From contig JANQLV010000016.1 of NCBI GenBank assembly GCA_028280415.1, forward strand, positions 62,001-126,000: a stretch of DNA of 64,000 nucleotides, read 5' to 3'. The DNA is from Saprospiraceae bacterium. Lineage in GTDB: Bacteria > Bacteroidota > Bacteroidia > Chitinophagales > Saprospiraceae. A program made the translations under genes and the position numbers. Positions 35,747-43,673 of the stretch are shown here, one piece after another. The stretch's first letter is position 1. Each line of letters begins with the position of its first letter. The notes beneath the pieces are model-generated. The model saw only the letters and a program-made list of their open reading frames with translations. It had not been told where the DNA came from and did no database searches.

Positions 35747-38356
35747 ATGAGGATACTGCTGGTATCTGCTCTGCTGGTACTTTTTCCGGTTGTACTACTG
35801 GCACAACCTGGTCATGTATTCCCTTCTTTTAATAATGCCGCACTGGGCGAAGTTTTGCTTTATTTAGAATCCAACTTCGATTTGAGCTTTTCTTATCGAG
35901 ACCGGAATATTGATGAAGAGTTTGTCACCACGGAAAATGGTCCCTATGAACTTAAAGCATTTTTAAATATCCTCTTCGAACAGACCCAGCTCAATTACGA
36001 GTTTATAGATCAACGTCATTTAATACTGACGAGGAAAACATTTGCTGAAAAACCGGAAGGCTGGCTTTGTGGTTATGCCAGGGATGCTGAAAGCGGCAAA
36101 CTCCTGCCCTATGCAAATGTATTGATAAAAAGCCAGGGCAAAGGAGTCAATGCCAATCAGGCAGGGCGTTTTGAACTGATTCGTGAAACAGAAAATGATA
36201 CCTTATTGATTTCTTATATTGGATATCATCCATTAGAAATTATTCTGACAGGCGAACCAAAACATCCAAAAGAATGCCTGACCTTTGAACTACAGCCCAA
36301 GCAGACCGAGATCGAAACCGTAATTGTTACCGTGTATTTGACCGATGGTATTCTGCAAGACGGAAAAGGGCAAAGAATCTTAATCAAACCGGAAAAACTG
36401 TCCGTTTATCCCGGAGCAGTCGAACCGGATATCATGAATTCGCTGCAAATGCTCCCGGGTATTTTCAGTGCCGATGAAACCGTTTCGGGATTGAATATCC
36501 GGGGAGGAACGCCGGATCAAAACCTCGTTCTGTACGATGGAATTCCAGTTTATCACACCGGACATTTTTTTGGGATGATCTCTGCTTTCAATCCATACAT
36601 CGTAGATAAAGTTAGCGTATATCGCAGCGGTATGGGCTCAGAATACGGTGGCCGGGTATCCGGTGTAATCGATATTCAAAGCGATAATAATCCGCCGGAG
36701 GAATTTGAACTTGGAATGGGTTTAAACATGACACATGGGCATATAAACACCAGATTTCCACTTTGGAAAAAATCCGGCCTGACAATTTCTATGCGACGCA
36801 GTTTTACAGATTTTTTACCCTCACCTACTTTTTTAAGTTTTGCTGAAAAAGTATTTCAAGGTACAAAAATCGAAACGGAAGAAATTCCAGGTTCTACAAT
36901 TGAGCCCAATGACAAGTTTTACTTTTCAGACTTCAATTTAAAATGGCAGTGGCAAGCCGGTAAAAGCAAATTTGGAGTGGATATCTTCTCGGGATTTAAC
37001 AGCCTGGATTATACTTCCGAAGTTCCGGAATTCCAGGCCTTCTCCAAAGATGTGGTCGAACTGGCCAATGTTGGGGTCAGAGCTTATTGGTCCCGTAACT
37101 GGAATGACAGATTCAGTTCTGATATCAATATTACCTCTTCCGAGTTTAATTATAAATATACGCTTTCCTTTAGCCCTTTAAATAATCCGGAACTAGTTTT
37201 GCTGGCTTACTCCGCTGAAAACAAAGTGTCCGATGGAGGTTTCAACTGGATCAACCAATGGACACCGAAAAAAAATCACCGTCTCAAATTTGGTTATCAA
37301 TACACAAACAATGATTTGAGTTTTACTTTAAGTCAGGATCGCATCAACAGCTTCGAGGAGGAAAGGCAGGTTTTTAAACATGAACTACATACACTTTTTG
37401 GAGAGTATCACGTTTCGCTGGCTGATATTCTCGACCTCGACATGGGCGTCCGATACCAAAGGCAGACCCTGATCAAAAACGATTATTTTGAACCAAGAGT
37501 TTCTCTCACGGCCCGGGTTAATCCATCTCTTAAATTAAAATTAAGTTCGAGCAAACAGTTCCAGTTTGTCAGCCAGTTAATCATTTTGGATCTGGACAAT
37601 TTATTGTTTGGAAATCAAATCTGGATCGCCTCCAACAATACTACTATTCCTGTAATAGAATCGAATCAATGGACCGGTGGACTATTGTTCTCAAAAAACG
37701 ACTGGCAAATTGATCTGGAGGGATACGTAAAAGAGTTAGCCGGAATCACCTCTTTTTCAAGCAGTTTTGGGAATATTCCCGAGCAACCATTTAGCCGTGG
37801 AAATTCCAGGATTCGGGGAATCGATGTTTTGGTAAAGAAACAATTTAATTCCAAATATCGAAGCTGGTTGAGTTATACCTTATCCAATGCCATTTACGAA
37901 TTTCCATTTTTATCAGAAAATGTATTTCCAGCTTCTCATGATCAAAGACATACTATACAGTGGGTACACCTCTATACCCCAAAACCCTGGGAATTTGCAC
38001 TTGGCTGGCAAATTGGTAGTGGTTTGCCTTTTACCGAAGCTATTGATACAGATATTTTTGAAAATCCGAATACCGGCGAAACCAGTCCTTATATCGTTTA
38101 CGGCGCACCAAATGCCAATCGTCTGAACCCATATCATCGACTGGATGCCTCTGTGATGTATCATTTCAAAAAAGAAGGTACCTTTAAAGGCTTTCTTGGG
38201 CTTTCATTGGTCAATATTTACAATCATAAAAATATCCTGGGCAAACAATTTTTGCTCGAAGAAATCGATCCTCAAAACAATGAATATGAATTTCTTAGCG
38301 TAGATCAATTAGGCCTTCGCTTCACGCCAAACCTGGTAGCGAGGATACAGTGGTAA
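35747..38356 (+). CDS. TonB-dependent receptor with N-terminal STN transducer domain
   Basis: The 869-residue protein has a signal peptide (MRILLVSALLVLFPVVLLAQ). The STN domain (about 25-105) shows ALGEVLLYLESNFDLSFSYR. A carboxypeptidase-regulatory-like unit (about 110-195) follows with GYARDAESGKLLPYANVLI. The plug (about 210-325) has VEPDIMNSLQMLPGIFS, LNIRGGTPDQNLVLYDGIPV and SVYRSGMGSEYGGRVSGVIDIQ (in part). The 22-strand barrel fills the rest. The STN domain would signal to FecR upon substrate binding. Neighbours give no clue to the ligand; no SusD-like partner gene is next to it. Confidence 0.92.
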   Translation: MRILLVSALLVLFPVVLLAQPGHVFPSFNNAALGEVLLYLESNFDLSFSYRDRNIDEEFVTTENGPYELKAFLNILFEQTQLNYEFIDQRHLILTRKTFAEKPEGWLCGYARDAESGKLLPYANVLIKSQGKGVNANQAGRFELIRETENDTLLISYIGYHPLEIILTGEPKHPKECLTFELQPKQTEIETVIVTVYLTDGILQDGKGQRILIKPEKLSVYPGAVEPDIMNSLQMLPGIFSADETVSGLNIRGGTPDQNLVLYDGIPVYHTGHFFGMISAFNPYIVDKVSVYRSGMGSEYGGRVSGVIDIQSDNNPPEEFELGMGLNMTHGHINTRFPLWKKSGLTISMRRSFTDFLPSPTFLSFAEKVFQGTKIETEEIPGSTIEPNDKFYFSDFNLKWQWQAGKSKFGVDIFSGFNSLDYTSEVPEFQAFSKDVVELANVGVRAYWSRNWNDRFSSDINITSSEFNYKYTLSFSPLNNPELVLLAYSAENKVSDGGFNWINQWTPKKNHRLKFGYQYTNNDLSFTLSQDRINSFEEERQVFKHELHTLFGEYHVSLADILDLDMGVRYQRQTLIKNDYFEPRVSLTARVNPSLKLKLSSSKQFQFVSQLIILDLDNLLFGNQIWIASNNTTIPVIESNQWTGGLLFSKNDWQIDLEGYVKELAGITSFSSSFGNIPEQPFSRGNSRIRGIDVLVKKQFNSKYRSWLSYTLSNAIYEFPFLSENVFPASHDQRHTIQWVHLYTPKPWEFALGWQIGSGLPFTEAIDTDIFENPNTGETSPYIVYGAPNANRLNPYHRLDASVMYHFKKEGTFKGFLGLSLVNIYNHKNILGKQFLLEEIDPQNNEYEFLSVDQLGLRFTPNLVARIQW

Positions 38357-38396
38357 TTCAGCAAAATGGAATCGGGTGCAATCAAAACTATACAAA

Positions 38397-39200
38397 ATGA
38401 CAAACAAGGTATTACTTATTATTTTAATTCTATTCTGCTTAGGATGTGCAAACCAGTCGAAGCAAAAAAATAAGCCAACCATAAAAAAGGATAGTGAATT
38501 TTCTACTGTTGAGACAACAGAAAAAGAACAGGATAATGACAAATGGTTGCACTACTATAATTTGAAATCAGATTCACTTATAGCTCTATATGTCCAAAAT
38601 TCGATTAAAATCCTTAATAATGGAGAAATTATAGAAGGGAATGAGCAAATTATAGATTATATCCTGTCCGATTCGTTAAAACTGGTTTCTATAAAATCGG
38701 ATACCCTGATCCTTGCTCACAAAGAAAAAGCTATAGAATACGAAATAAGTGAAAGCATTTATACCAATCATGAAAAATACAAGACTTTAGCAATTTGGCA
38801 AACCAAAAATAAGGAAAGGAAAAGACTGCTTGAATTTGTGATAAAAACGGAACCGGTAAAAAGTACTTTGGAAGCACTCAATAATAGAAGAGATTTATGG
38901 ATGAGCTTATGTAATAAGCATGATGCAAAAAAACTAATCGAGGAATTATACAGCACAAATACGCTCTATTATAATCATAAACCAATGATCAGAGGAAGAG
39001 AACGCTTAATTGATGAATACCAGTATATGAATAATGAGAATTATCAATTGTCTCTTCAACCAGAAATTGTGGATATAATAAATGAGAATTTTATATTCGA
39101 GATTGGTCAATGTTCAGGAAGTTATAATGGTAAATATATTCTAATTTGGAAAAAAGATAAATACGGTAAATGGAGCATATTCTTCGATTCGAATATCTAA
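38397..39200 (+). CDS. Lipoprotein with NTF2/DUF4440-like domains
   Basis: The ATG at 38397 gives a lipoprotein signal (ILFCLGCANQ); an earlier GTG at 38376 is less likely. The C-terminal half (about 155-267) is NTF2-like: a helix RRDLWMSLCNKHDAKKLIEE, 'YSTNTLYYNHKPMIRGRERLIDEY' (in part NTLYYNHKPMIRGRERLI) and strands 'QCSGSYNGKYILIWKKDKYGKW' (in part YILIWKKDKYGKW). The N-terminal half (about 45-150) has a similar helix-strand order, so it may be a second NTF2-like copy. It lies 40 bp after the TonB receptor gene and may be in that operon. The ligand is unknown. Confidence 0.65.
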   Translation: MTNKVLLIILILFCLGCANQSKQKNKPTIKKDSEFSTVETTEKEQDNDKWLHYYNLKSDSLIALYVQNSIKILNNGEIIEGNEQIIDYILSDSLKLVSIKSDTLILAHKEKAIEYEISESIYTNHEKYKTLAIWQTKNKERKRLLEFVIKTEPVKSTLEALNNRRDLWMSLCNKHDAKKLIEELYSTNTLYYNHKPMIRGRERLIDEYQYMNNENYQLSLQPEIVDIINENFIFEIGQCSGSYNGKYILIWKKDKYGKWSIFFDSNI

Positions 39201-39237
39201 GATATCGCTTTTGTACAGAGTATTATGTGATCATACC

Positions 39238-39879
39238 CTATCGCAAAAATCGCCAGATAAGGCAAGCAAATAATGCGCCCAGTACTGGTGCCAATATATA
39301 AAGCCAAAGATGTTCCAGATATCCGGACGCAATTGCCGGGGCAATGGACCGGGCGGGGTTCATCGATGCTCCGCATATCGGACCGGCGAATAATGCTTCC
39401 AAAAGTACCGTTGCGCCTACCGCAACTGCTGTAAACTGCGCAGTATCCGGGTTCTGGCTAACGTAAATGATAACCAGCATCAAAATGAATGTCAGTATTA
39501 TTTCCAGAATAAAAGATTGCAGCACAGCCCCGCTTGGTAGTGTTGCCCCAAGCATTTCATGTTCCGGAAAGAGAAAAAGGAGTAATACAGAAGCCAGCAA
39601 TGCCCCAATAAGCTGGGCGACAATATAGGGAACGATATCCCTGGCCGATAGCTTTTTCAAAGCCCAAAATCCAATACTGACGGCTGGATTGATATGCGCT
39701 CCGGAGACACTGCCATAGGTGAAAATCATCGCCATGACAATCAAACCAAAGGTTACTGCAATTCCCATATGCGTAATAGAACCATTGGTCAAATCATTGA
39801 TCACAATTGCCCCGGTTCCACAAAATACCAAAGAGAATGTACCAATTAGTTCTGCCAGATACTTCTTGTAAGGTGTCAT
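39238..39879 (-). CDS. Aquaporin / MIP family channel
   Basis: The 213-residue protein has six membrane helices and both NPA loops: GAHINPAVS (residues about 60-68) and GASMNPARS (about 171-179). It should conduct water, or glycerol/small neutral solutes, across the inner membrane. Helix 1 starts AELIGTFSLVFCGTGAIV, as in MIP proteins. The residues at the selectivity filter were not modelled, so AqpZ-type versus glycerol-type cannot be decided. It is divergent from the zinc-ribbon lipoprotein gene and convergent with the NTF2 lipoprotein. Confidence 0.93.
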   Translation of the reverse strand: MTPYKKYLAELIGTFSLVFCGTGAIVINDLTNGSITHMGIAVTFGLIVMAMIFTYGSVSGAHINPAVSIGFWALKKLSARDIVPYIVAQLIGALLASVLLLFLFPEHEMLGATLPSGAVLQSFILEIILTFILMLVIIYVSQNPDTAQFTAVAVGATVLLEALFAGPICGASMNPARSIAPAIASGYLEHLWLYILAPVLGALFACLIWRFLR

Positions 39880-40002
39880 TTGACTAAAGCTAGTTTTTCT
39901 GCTTTAAATGTACAGTATACTTTTTTTTAAGTCTAAGTTTTAGTGTTAAGTTTTGGCAATTCGACAACATTTTAAAATAGGAAAAGGATGCTTCGATTTT
40001 TG

Positions 40003-40010
40003 TACCTTTG
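40003..40010 (+). promoter_or_regulatory. Bacteroidota-type -7 box (TACCTTTG)
   Basis: TACCTTTG is a perfect TAnnTTTG match followed by C, 22 bp before the ATG of the zinc-ribbon lipoprotein. No convincing TTTG is seen at the ideal -33 distance. Confidence 0.5.
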
Positions 40011-40031
40011 CGATATGAATCATTTAAGCTT

Positions 40032-40478
40032 ATGAAGCCATCAATTACTACACTTATTCTGATCGTTTTACTTTCCCTGTCTTGTAAAGATAATAATCCG
40101 AGAAATACAAAGCCGGTATCAGCCCCTAAATTGGTTACACCACAAAGCACTAGCGCGCCGGTAAGAGCTAATCAGCAGAATGTTTCACAGACCAAAGTAC
40201 ATCATTACATATGTCCTAAGAATTGTGAAGGAAGCGGAGCCGAAAATAAAGGTACTTGCCCCCTATGCGGTACAGCTTATGTACATAATGAAAATTATCA
40301 CAAATTACCCGGAGCCAAACCAGATGAAATCCTGGAAGAAAACGCTCCCCCTAAAAATGCTTTTGGTGTCTGGCATTTTACTTGTTCTAAAGAAGGCTGT
40401 GAAGGTCGTGCGGGAAGTGAAGGTCCTTGCCCGGTTTGTGGAGAATCGCTGACTCATAACCAGAGTTATCATCGCTAA
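40032..40478 (+). CDS. Lipoprotein with two HMBD/zinc-ribbon-like modules
   Basis: The ATG at 40032 gives a lipoprotein signal (IVLLSLSCKD); the frame extends to a TTG at 40008. The mature 148-residue protein contains two similar Cys-rich modules. The first reads HHYICPKNCEGSG...CPLCGTAYVHNENYHK, the second WHFTCSKEGCEGRAG...CPVCGESLTHNQSYHR. Each has a pair near the start and a CPxCG pair near the end, plus closing His residues, similar to heavy-metal-binding (YHYxCP) domains. It could bind Zn, Cu or another metal in the periplasm; this is inference. A second lipoprotein gene lies 53 bp downstream. Confidence 0.75.
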   Translation: MKPSITTLILIVLLSLSCKDNNPRNTKPVSAPKLVTPQSTSAPVRANQQNVSQTKVHHYICPKNCEGSGAENKGTCPLCGTAYVHNENYHKLPGAKPDEILEENAPPKNAFGVWHFTCSKEGCEGRAGSEGPCPVCGESLTHNQSYHR

Positions 40479-40531
40479 TTTCAGCCCGATCCACTTCAGA
40501 AATGATCCGCTTACAACTCAATAAATTCAAC

Positions 40532-41038
40532 ATGAAAAATCTCCTTTTTTTGCTATCCCTTTTCTGTTTTCTAGGACTTATGGCCTGTGGAAATGAATCT
40601 CAAACCGATACGACTTCAAAGCCTTCTGCAACACCGGTCGAAACTACCAACAAGCCTGATCCCGGGCAAAAAAAACAAATAGAAGGCCTGCTCAATCCGG
40701 ATAACAGTATCACTTACACTCATTGTTACCGAAATGAGCAAGCTTATGCCAATGAGGAGAATGCAGTTGATATTGAAGAACTAAAACTTTCATTTGACGG
40801 CGATGTGGTCAAAGGTGTATTTAATACGATTCCTGCTTTTAAAGACCATCGCAGAGGTAAAATAGAAGGGATGGCACATATGAGTCAGGTGGATGGAAAA
40901 TACATTTTTGTACAAGAAGGAAAAATCGATACAGCCAAAATTAAGATCATTTTGCGAAATGATCATGTAATAGTCTACGGTGAGCCTGTTGAATTGGGGA
41001 TTGGTGCGGAAATAGAAGTAGTGGATTGCAATAATTAA
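40532..41038 (+). CDS. Small lipoprotein of unknown function
   Basis: The ATG at 40532 gives the lipoprotein signal MKNLLFLLSLFCFLGLMACG. A Thr/Ser/Pro-rich linker leads to a roughly 120-residue domain with EELKLSFDGDVVKGVFNTIP and MAHMSQVDGKYIFVQEGK, which reads as a small beta-rich domain. No family was recognised. It follows the zinc-ribbon lipoprotein on the same strand and is probably in its operon. Confidence 0.65.
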   Translation: MKNLLFLLSLFCFLGLMACGNESQTDTTSKPSATPVETTNKPDPGQKKQIEGLLNPDNSITYTHCYRNEQAYANEENAVDIEELKLSFDGDVVKGVFNTIPAFKDHRRGKIEGMAHMSQVDGKYIFVQEGKIDTAKIKIILRNDHVIVYGEPVELGIGAEIEVVDCNN

Positions 41039-41154
41039 TGGTGCAGATTAGCACTCTTCCTGATTTAATTAAATTTTGGAAGAGCAATTTCCATCTCCTT
41101 ATACTTCTTACACGTCAGTTCAATCTCTACCATGACAATGCTGTTTGACTAAAT

Positions 41155-41171
41155 GATGGAATAATTCCATC
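41155..41171. promoter_or_regulatory. Perfect palindrome before the Crp/Fnr gene
   Basis: GATGGAATAATTCCATC has perfect 8-bp arms around one central base. It lies 12 bp before the Crp/Fnr start codon, so it could be an autoregulatory operator or affect translation. Confidence 0.4.
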
Positions 41172-41183
41172 GAAGTATTAAAT

Positions 41184-41765
41184 ATGATTTATCAAAGTAT
41201 TAACCAGAATGTCGGTAAATGTGTCCAGTTTTCCAAAGAAGAGCTGGCTGTTTTTAATAATCTTTTAGTTCACAAAAAAGTACCTAAAAAAACTTTTCTA
41301 CTTCAGCAAGGTGAAATCTGTAACTTCGAATATTACATTTTAAAAGGCTGCATCCGATCCTATTGTATTGATGAGAAAGGTGCTGAGGTAATCTTTACTT
41401 TTGCTATCGAGGATTGGTGGGTCAGTGATATTGCCAGTTTCAATGAACGTACGCCTAGTCATATGTTTATTGAAACGCTGGAAGATTGCGAGTTGCTTAT
41501 GCTTAATCCACATACCAAAGAGGAATTATTGATGAAAGCGCCACGATTTGAGCGGGTTTTTCGAATGATGGTACAAAAACACCTTTCTACCTATCAGGAA
41601 AGACTATTTGGGAACATTGCCCGTTCTGCTCAGGACCGTTACCTTGCTTTTTTAGAAAAATATCCCGGACTGCCGCAGCGTGTTCCTCAGAGAATGATCG
41701 CTTCTTACCTCGGTATTTCTGCTGAATTCTTGAGTAAAATTCGGAAAAAACTAGCCAGTAAATAA
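41184..41765 (+). CDS. Crp/Fnr-family transcription regulator
   Basis: The 193-residue protein has a cyclic-nucleotide-binding-like beta-roll (about 20-125; FLLQQGEICNFEYYILKGCIRS) and a dimer helix. The C-terminal part is short, with QRMIASYLGISAEFLSKIRKK as the HTH. This layout is the common Bacteroidota 'Crp/Fnr family' regulator, in which the sensor ligand is unknown. No N-terminal FNR Fe-S Cys cluster is apparent. The pirin gene lies 92 bp downstream with a symmetric site in between (41787-41800), so pirin is a likely target. Confidence 0.9.
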   Translation: MIYQSINQNVGKCVQFSKEELAVFNNLLVHKKVPKKTFLLQQGEICNFEYYILKGCIRSYCIDEKGAEVIFTFAIEDWWVSDIASFNERTPSHMFIETLEDCELLMLNPHTKEELLMKAPRFERVFRMMVQKHLSTYQERLFGNIARSAQDRYLAFLEKYPGLPQRVPQRMIASYLGISAEFLSKIRKKLASK

Positions 41766-41786
41766 AGTGCAACCTTCTGCATTTTC

Positions 41787-41800
41787 TTGAACTAGTTCAA
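41787..41800. promoter_or_regulatory. FNR/CRP-shaped operator palindrome (TTGAACTAGTTCAA)
   Basis: A perfect 14-bp palindrome with TTGA half-sites and the same spacing as the FNR consensus TTGAT-N4-ATCAA. Its centre (41793.5) lies about 42 bp before the start site expected from the TATTTTTG box, close to the -41.5 class II activator position. Confidence 0.6.
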
Positions 41801-41823
41801 TGCATTATACTTAATGCTGTATG

Positions 41824-41831
41824 TATTTTTG
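41824..41831 (+). promoter_or_regulatory. Bacteroidota-type -7 box for pirin gene (TATTTTTG)
   Basis: Perfect TAnnTTTG match 34 bp upstream of the pirin start codon. There is no TTTG -33 box at the expected distance, as would fit an activator-dependent promoter. Confidence 0.5.
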
Positions 41832-41857
41832 TAGTATAAATACCAAAATCCAGAACA

Positions 41858-42733
41858 ATGAATCGGAAAGAATTTATACGCAATGGTTTACTGGGCACTG
41901 CCATTTTCAGCATCCCGGGAAACATTAAAGATGTCGTCAAAAATGATATCGACGAACTAAAAGCATTAGAACCCATAGGTTTTAATCATTTACCTAATAC
42001 AAAATCAAATATCATGACAAATACAGTATTGCATAAAGCAAATTCTAGAGGTCATGCCGATCACGGCTGGCTAAACTCTCATCATACTTTCAGTTTTGCT
42101 AATTATTACAATCCGGAAAGAATGCACTTTGGAGTACTACGAGTCTTAAACGACGATCAGGTAGCAGCTTCTAAAGGCTTTGGTACACATCCGCATGATA
42201 ATATGGAAATTATCAGCATTCCTCTGGATGGTGATCTGGAACACAAAGACAGCATGGGGAATGCCGCTGTGATCCGAAAAGGAGATATCCAGGTTATGAG
42301 TGCAGGAACAGGTATTCGTCATAGTGAATACAATAAGAATAAGGACCGGGATGTCAAATTTCTTCAGATTTGGTTATTTCCCAACAAGTGGGACGTAGAG
42401 CCTCGTTATGATCAAATCAGCCTGGACGAAAAAGACCGACACAACAAATTACAGCAAATTCTTTCTCCAAACCCCGAGGATGAAGGCGTTTGGATTCATC
42501 AGGATAGCTGGTTTCACCTTGGAAAATTTGATGAAAGCTTTTCCACCGAATACCAAATTAAAAAAGAGGGCAATGGTGTCTATGCTTTTGTAATCAAAGG
42601 CGATATAAGCATTGAGAATATTAATTTGAATCATCGGGATGGACTGGGAATCTGGAATACGGATAAAATAAGTTTAAAAGCTAATTCTCCGGATACAGAA
42701 GTCTTATTGATGGAAGTTCCCATGCACATTTAG
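41858..42733 (+). CDS. Pirin family protein with N-terminal Tat-like leader
   Basis: Pirin cupin domains occupy residues about 52-291, with HADHGWLNSHHTFSFANYYNP, the metal site HPHDNMEIISIPLDG and GTGIRHSEYN. These supply the usual His/His/His/Glu metal ligands. Unusually, 51 residues precede the domain, starting NRKEFIRNGLLGTAIFSIPG. This resembles a Tat-type leader with one arginine replaced (R-K-E-F). An ATG at residue 52 would give an ordinary cytoplasmic pirin. Quercetinase or redox-responsive regulatory roles are known for relatives; the role here is unknown. Confidence 0.88.
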   Translation: MNRKEFIRNGLLGTAIFSIPGNIKDVVKNDIDELKALEPIGFNHLPNTKSNIMTNTVLHKANSRGHADHGWLNSHHTFSFANYYNPERMHFGVLRVLNDDQVAASKGFGTHPHDNMEIISIPLDGDLEHKDSMGNAAVIRKGDIQVMSAGTGIRHSEYNKNKDRDVKFLQIWLFPNKWDVEPRYDQISLDEKDRHNKLQQILSPNPEDEGVWIHQDSWFHLGKFDESFSTEYQIKKEGNGVYAFVIKGDISIENINLNHRDGLGIWNTDKISLKANSPDTEVLLMEVPMHI

Positions 42734-42781
42734 ATGAAAATATGATCCATCCGGAGTTTTGATTAAGATTCATCGTGAAAT

Positions 42782-42960
42782 TGAATATGATATTGCTATT
42801 TAATGCTTTGTAGGGCAGGTGTTAGGTATGGGGCCTTGGGTTTCCCGATGTGTATACCTAAAACCCAAAACCTTAACCTAATGCCAATGCCTGCTTCACA
42901 GAACTTAAAAGCGCTTAATATTTTATAAATCCCCACAGAAATGCTAAATTTCAGAATGGT
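42782..42960. repeat. Dispersed intergenic repeat, copy B
   Basis: This copy aligns by eye with 10897-11060 on the same strand. The hairpin stem here is TTAGGTAT (42822-42829) with ATACCTAA (42854-42861), a perfect 8-bp pairing. It lies in the 260-bp interval between pirin and the GNAT gene and contains no credible reading frame. Confidence 0.5.
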
Positions 42961-42993
42961 TCCTATAATATTTTTTAAATAAAAACAGTGCTA

Positions 42994-43296
42994 ATGAACA
43001 CTACCGATTATCCACTTATTAATAATGTTGCCCAAAAACAATACGAATTTCACATCGGTGATTATCTTCCGAAAATTGAGTATATTAAGACCAATGAAAA
43101 AATCTTTCTTACCCATACCGAGGTTCCTGTGGCATTGGAAGGAAAAGGAGTCGGCTCTCAATTGGTACGCAAGGTTTTAGAAGATATCGAAAAACAAGGA
43201 TTGACGCTCGTTCCGCTCTGTCCTTTTGTTGCTGCTTATATTAAAAGGCATCCAGAATGGCGAAAACTGGTCTTAAAAGGTATCAAAATAAAATAG
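42994..43296 (+). CDS. Small GNAT acetyltransferase (YjdJ-like)
   Basis: The ATG at 42994 gives a 100-residue protein. It shows FLTHTEVPVALEGKGVGSQLVRKVLEDI, in which the R/Q-x-x-G-x-G/A acetyl-CoA loop is EGKGVGSQLV. VPLCPFVAAYIKRHPEW is the C-terminal signature of the small YjdJ-like GNAT subgroup. The next gene encodes a YjdI-like Fe-S protein, the same pairing as in E. coli. The substrate is unknown. Confidence 0.88.
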   Translation: MNTTDYPLINNVAQKQYEFHIGDYLPKIEYIKTNEKIFLTHTEVPVALEGKGVGSQLVRKVLEDIEKQGLTLVPLCPFVAAYIKRHPEWRKLVLKGIKIK

Positions 43297-43357
43297 TCTC
43301 AAAATCAACTGTGATTCTGGTCCGGTATAATTATTCAAAACATTAAAATAAACGTTC

Positions 43358-43582
43358 ATGAAAAAAAAAGAAACGATTAAGGAATACTCCAATGGTGAAA
43401 TTACAATCGTTTGGAAACCCGGACTTTGCATCCATGCAGGAGTATGTGTAAAGACATTGCCAGCAGTTTATAATCCAAAAGAAAAACCCTGGATCAAAGC
43501 AGATCAGGCAGAAACAGAAGCTCTTAAAGATCAAATATCCAAATGCCCTTCCGGTGCATTGAGTTTTTATGAAAACAGCTAA
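43358..43582 (+). CDS. Small divergent 4Fe-4S protein (YjdI/Fer4_19-like)
   Basis: This 74-residue protein has PGLCIHAGVCVKTLPAVYNP and SKCPSGALSFYEN. The Cys pattern and order match the short divergent mono-cluster domain Fer4_19 found in YjdI. It follows the YjdJ-like GNAT gene by 61 bp. The two may work together, perhaps in redox or acylation chemistry, but no reaction is known. Confidence 0.85.
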   Translation: MKKKETIKEYSNGEITIVWKPGLCIHAGVCVKTLPAVYNPKEKPWIKADQAETEALKDQISKCPSGALSFYENS

Positions 43583-43673
43583 ATAGTATTGCCAATTATT
43601 TTGTTGATTATTTAATGCTTTTCGCAAAAAAATGCTAATTTAATAGCATACTACAATCCAGTTTTATCCTCCT

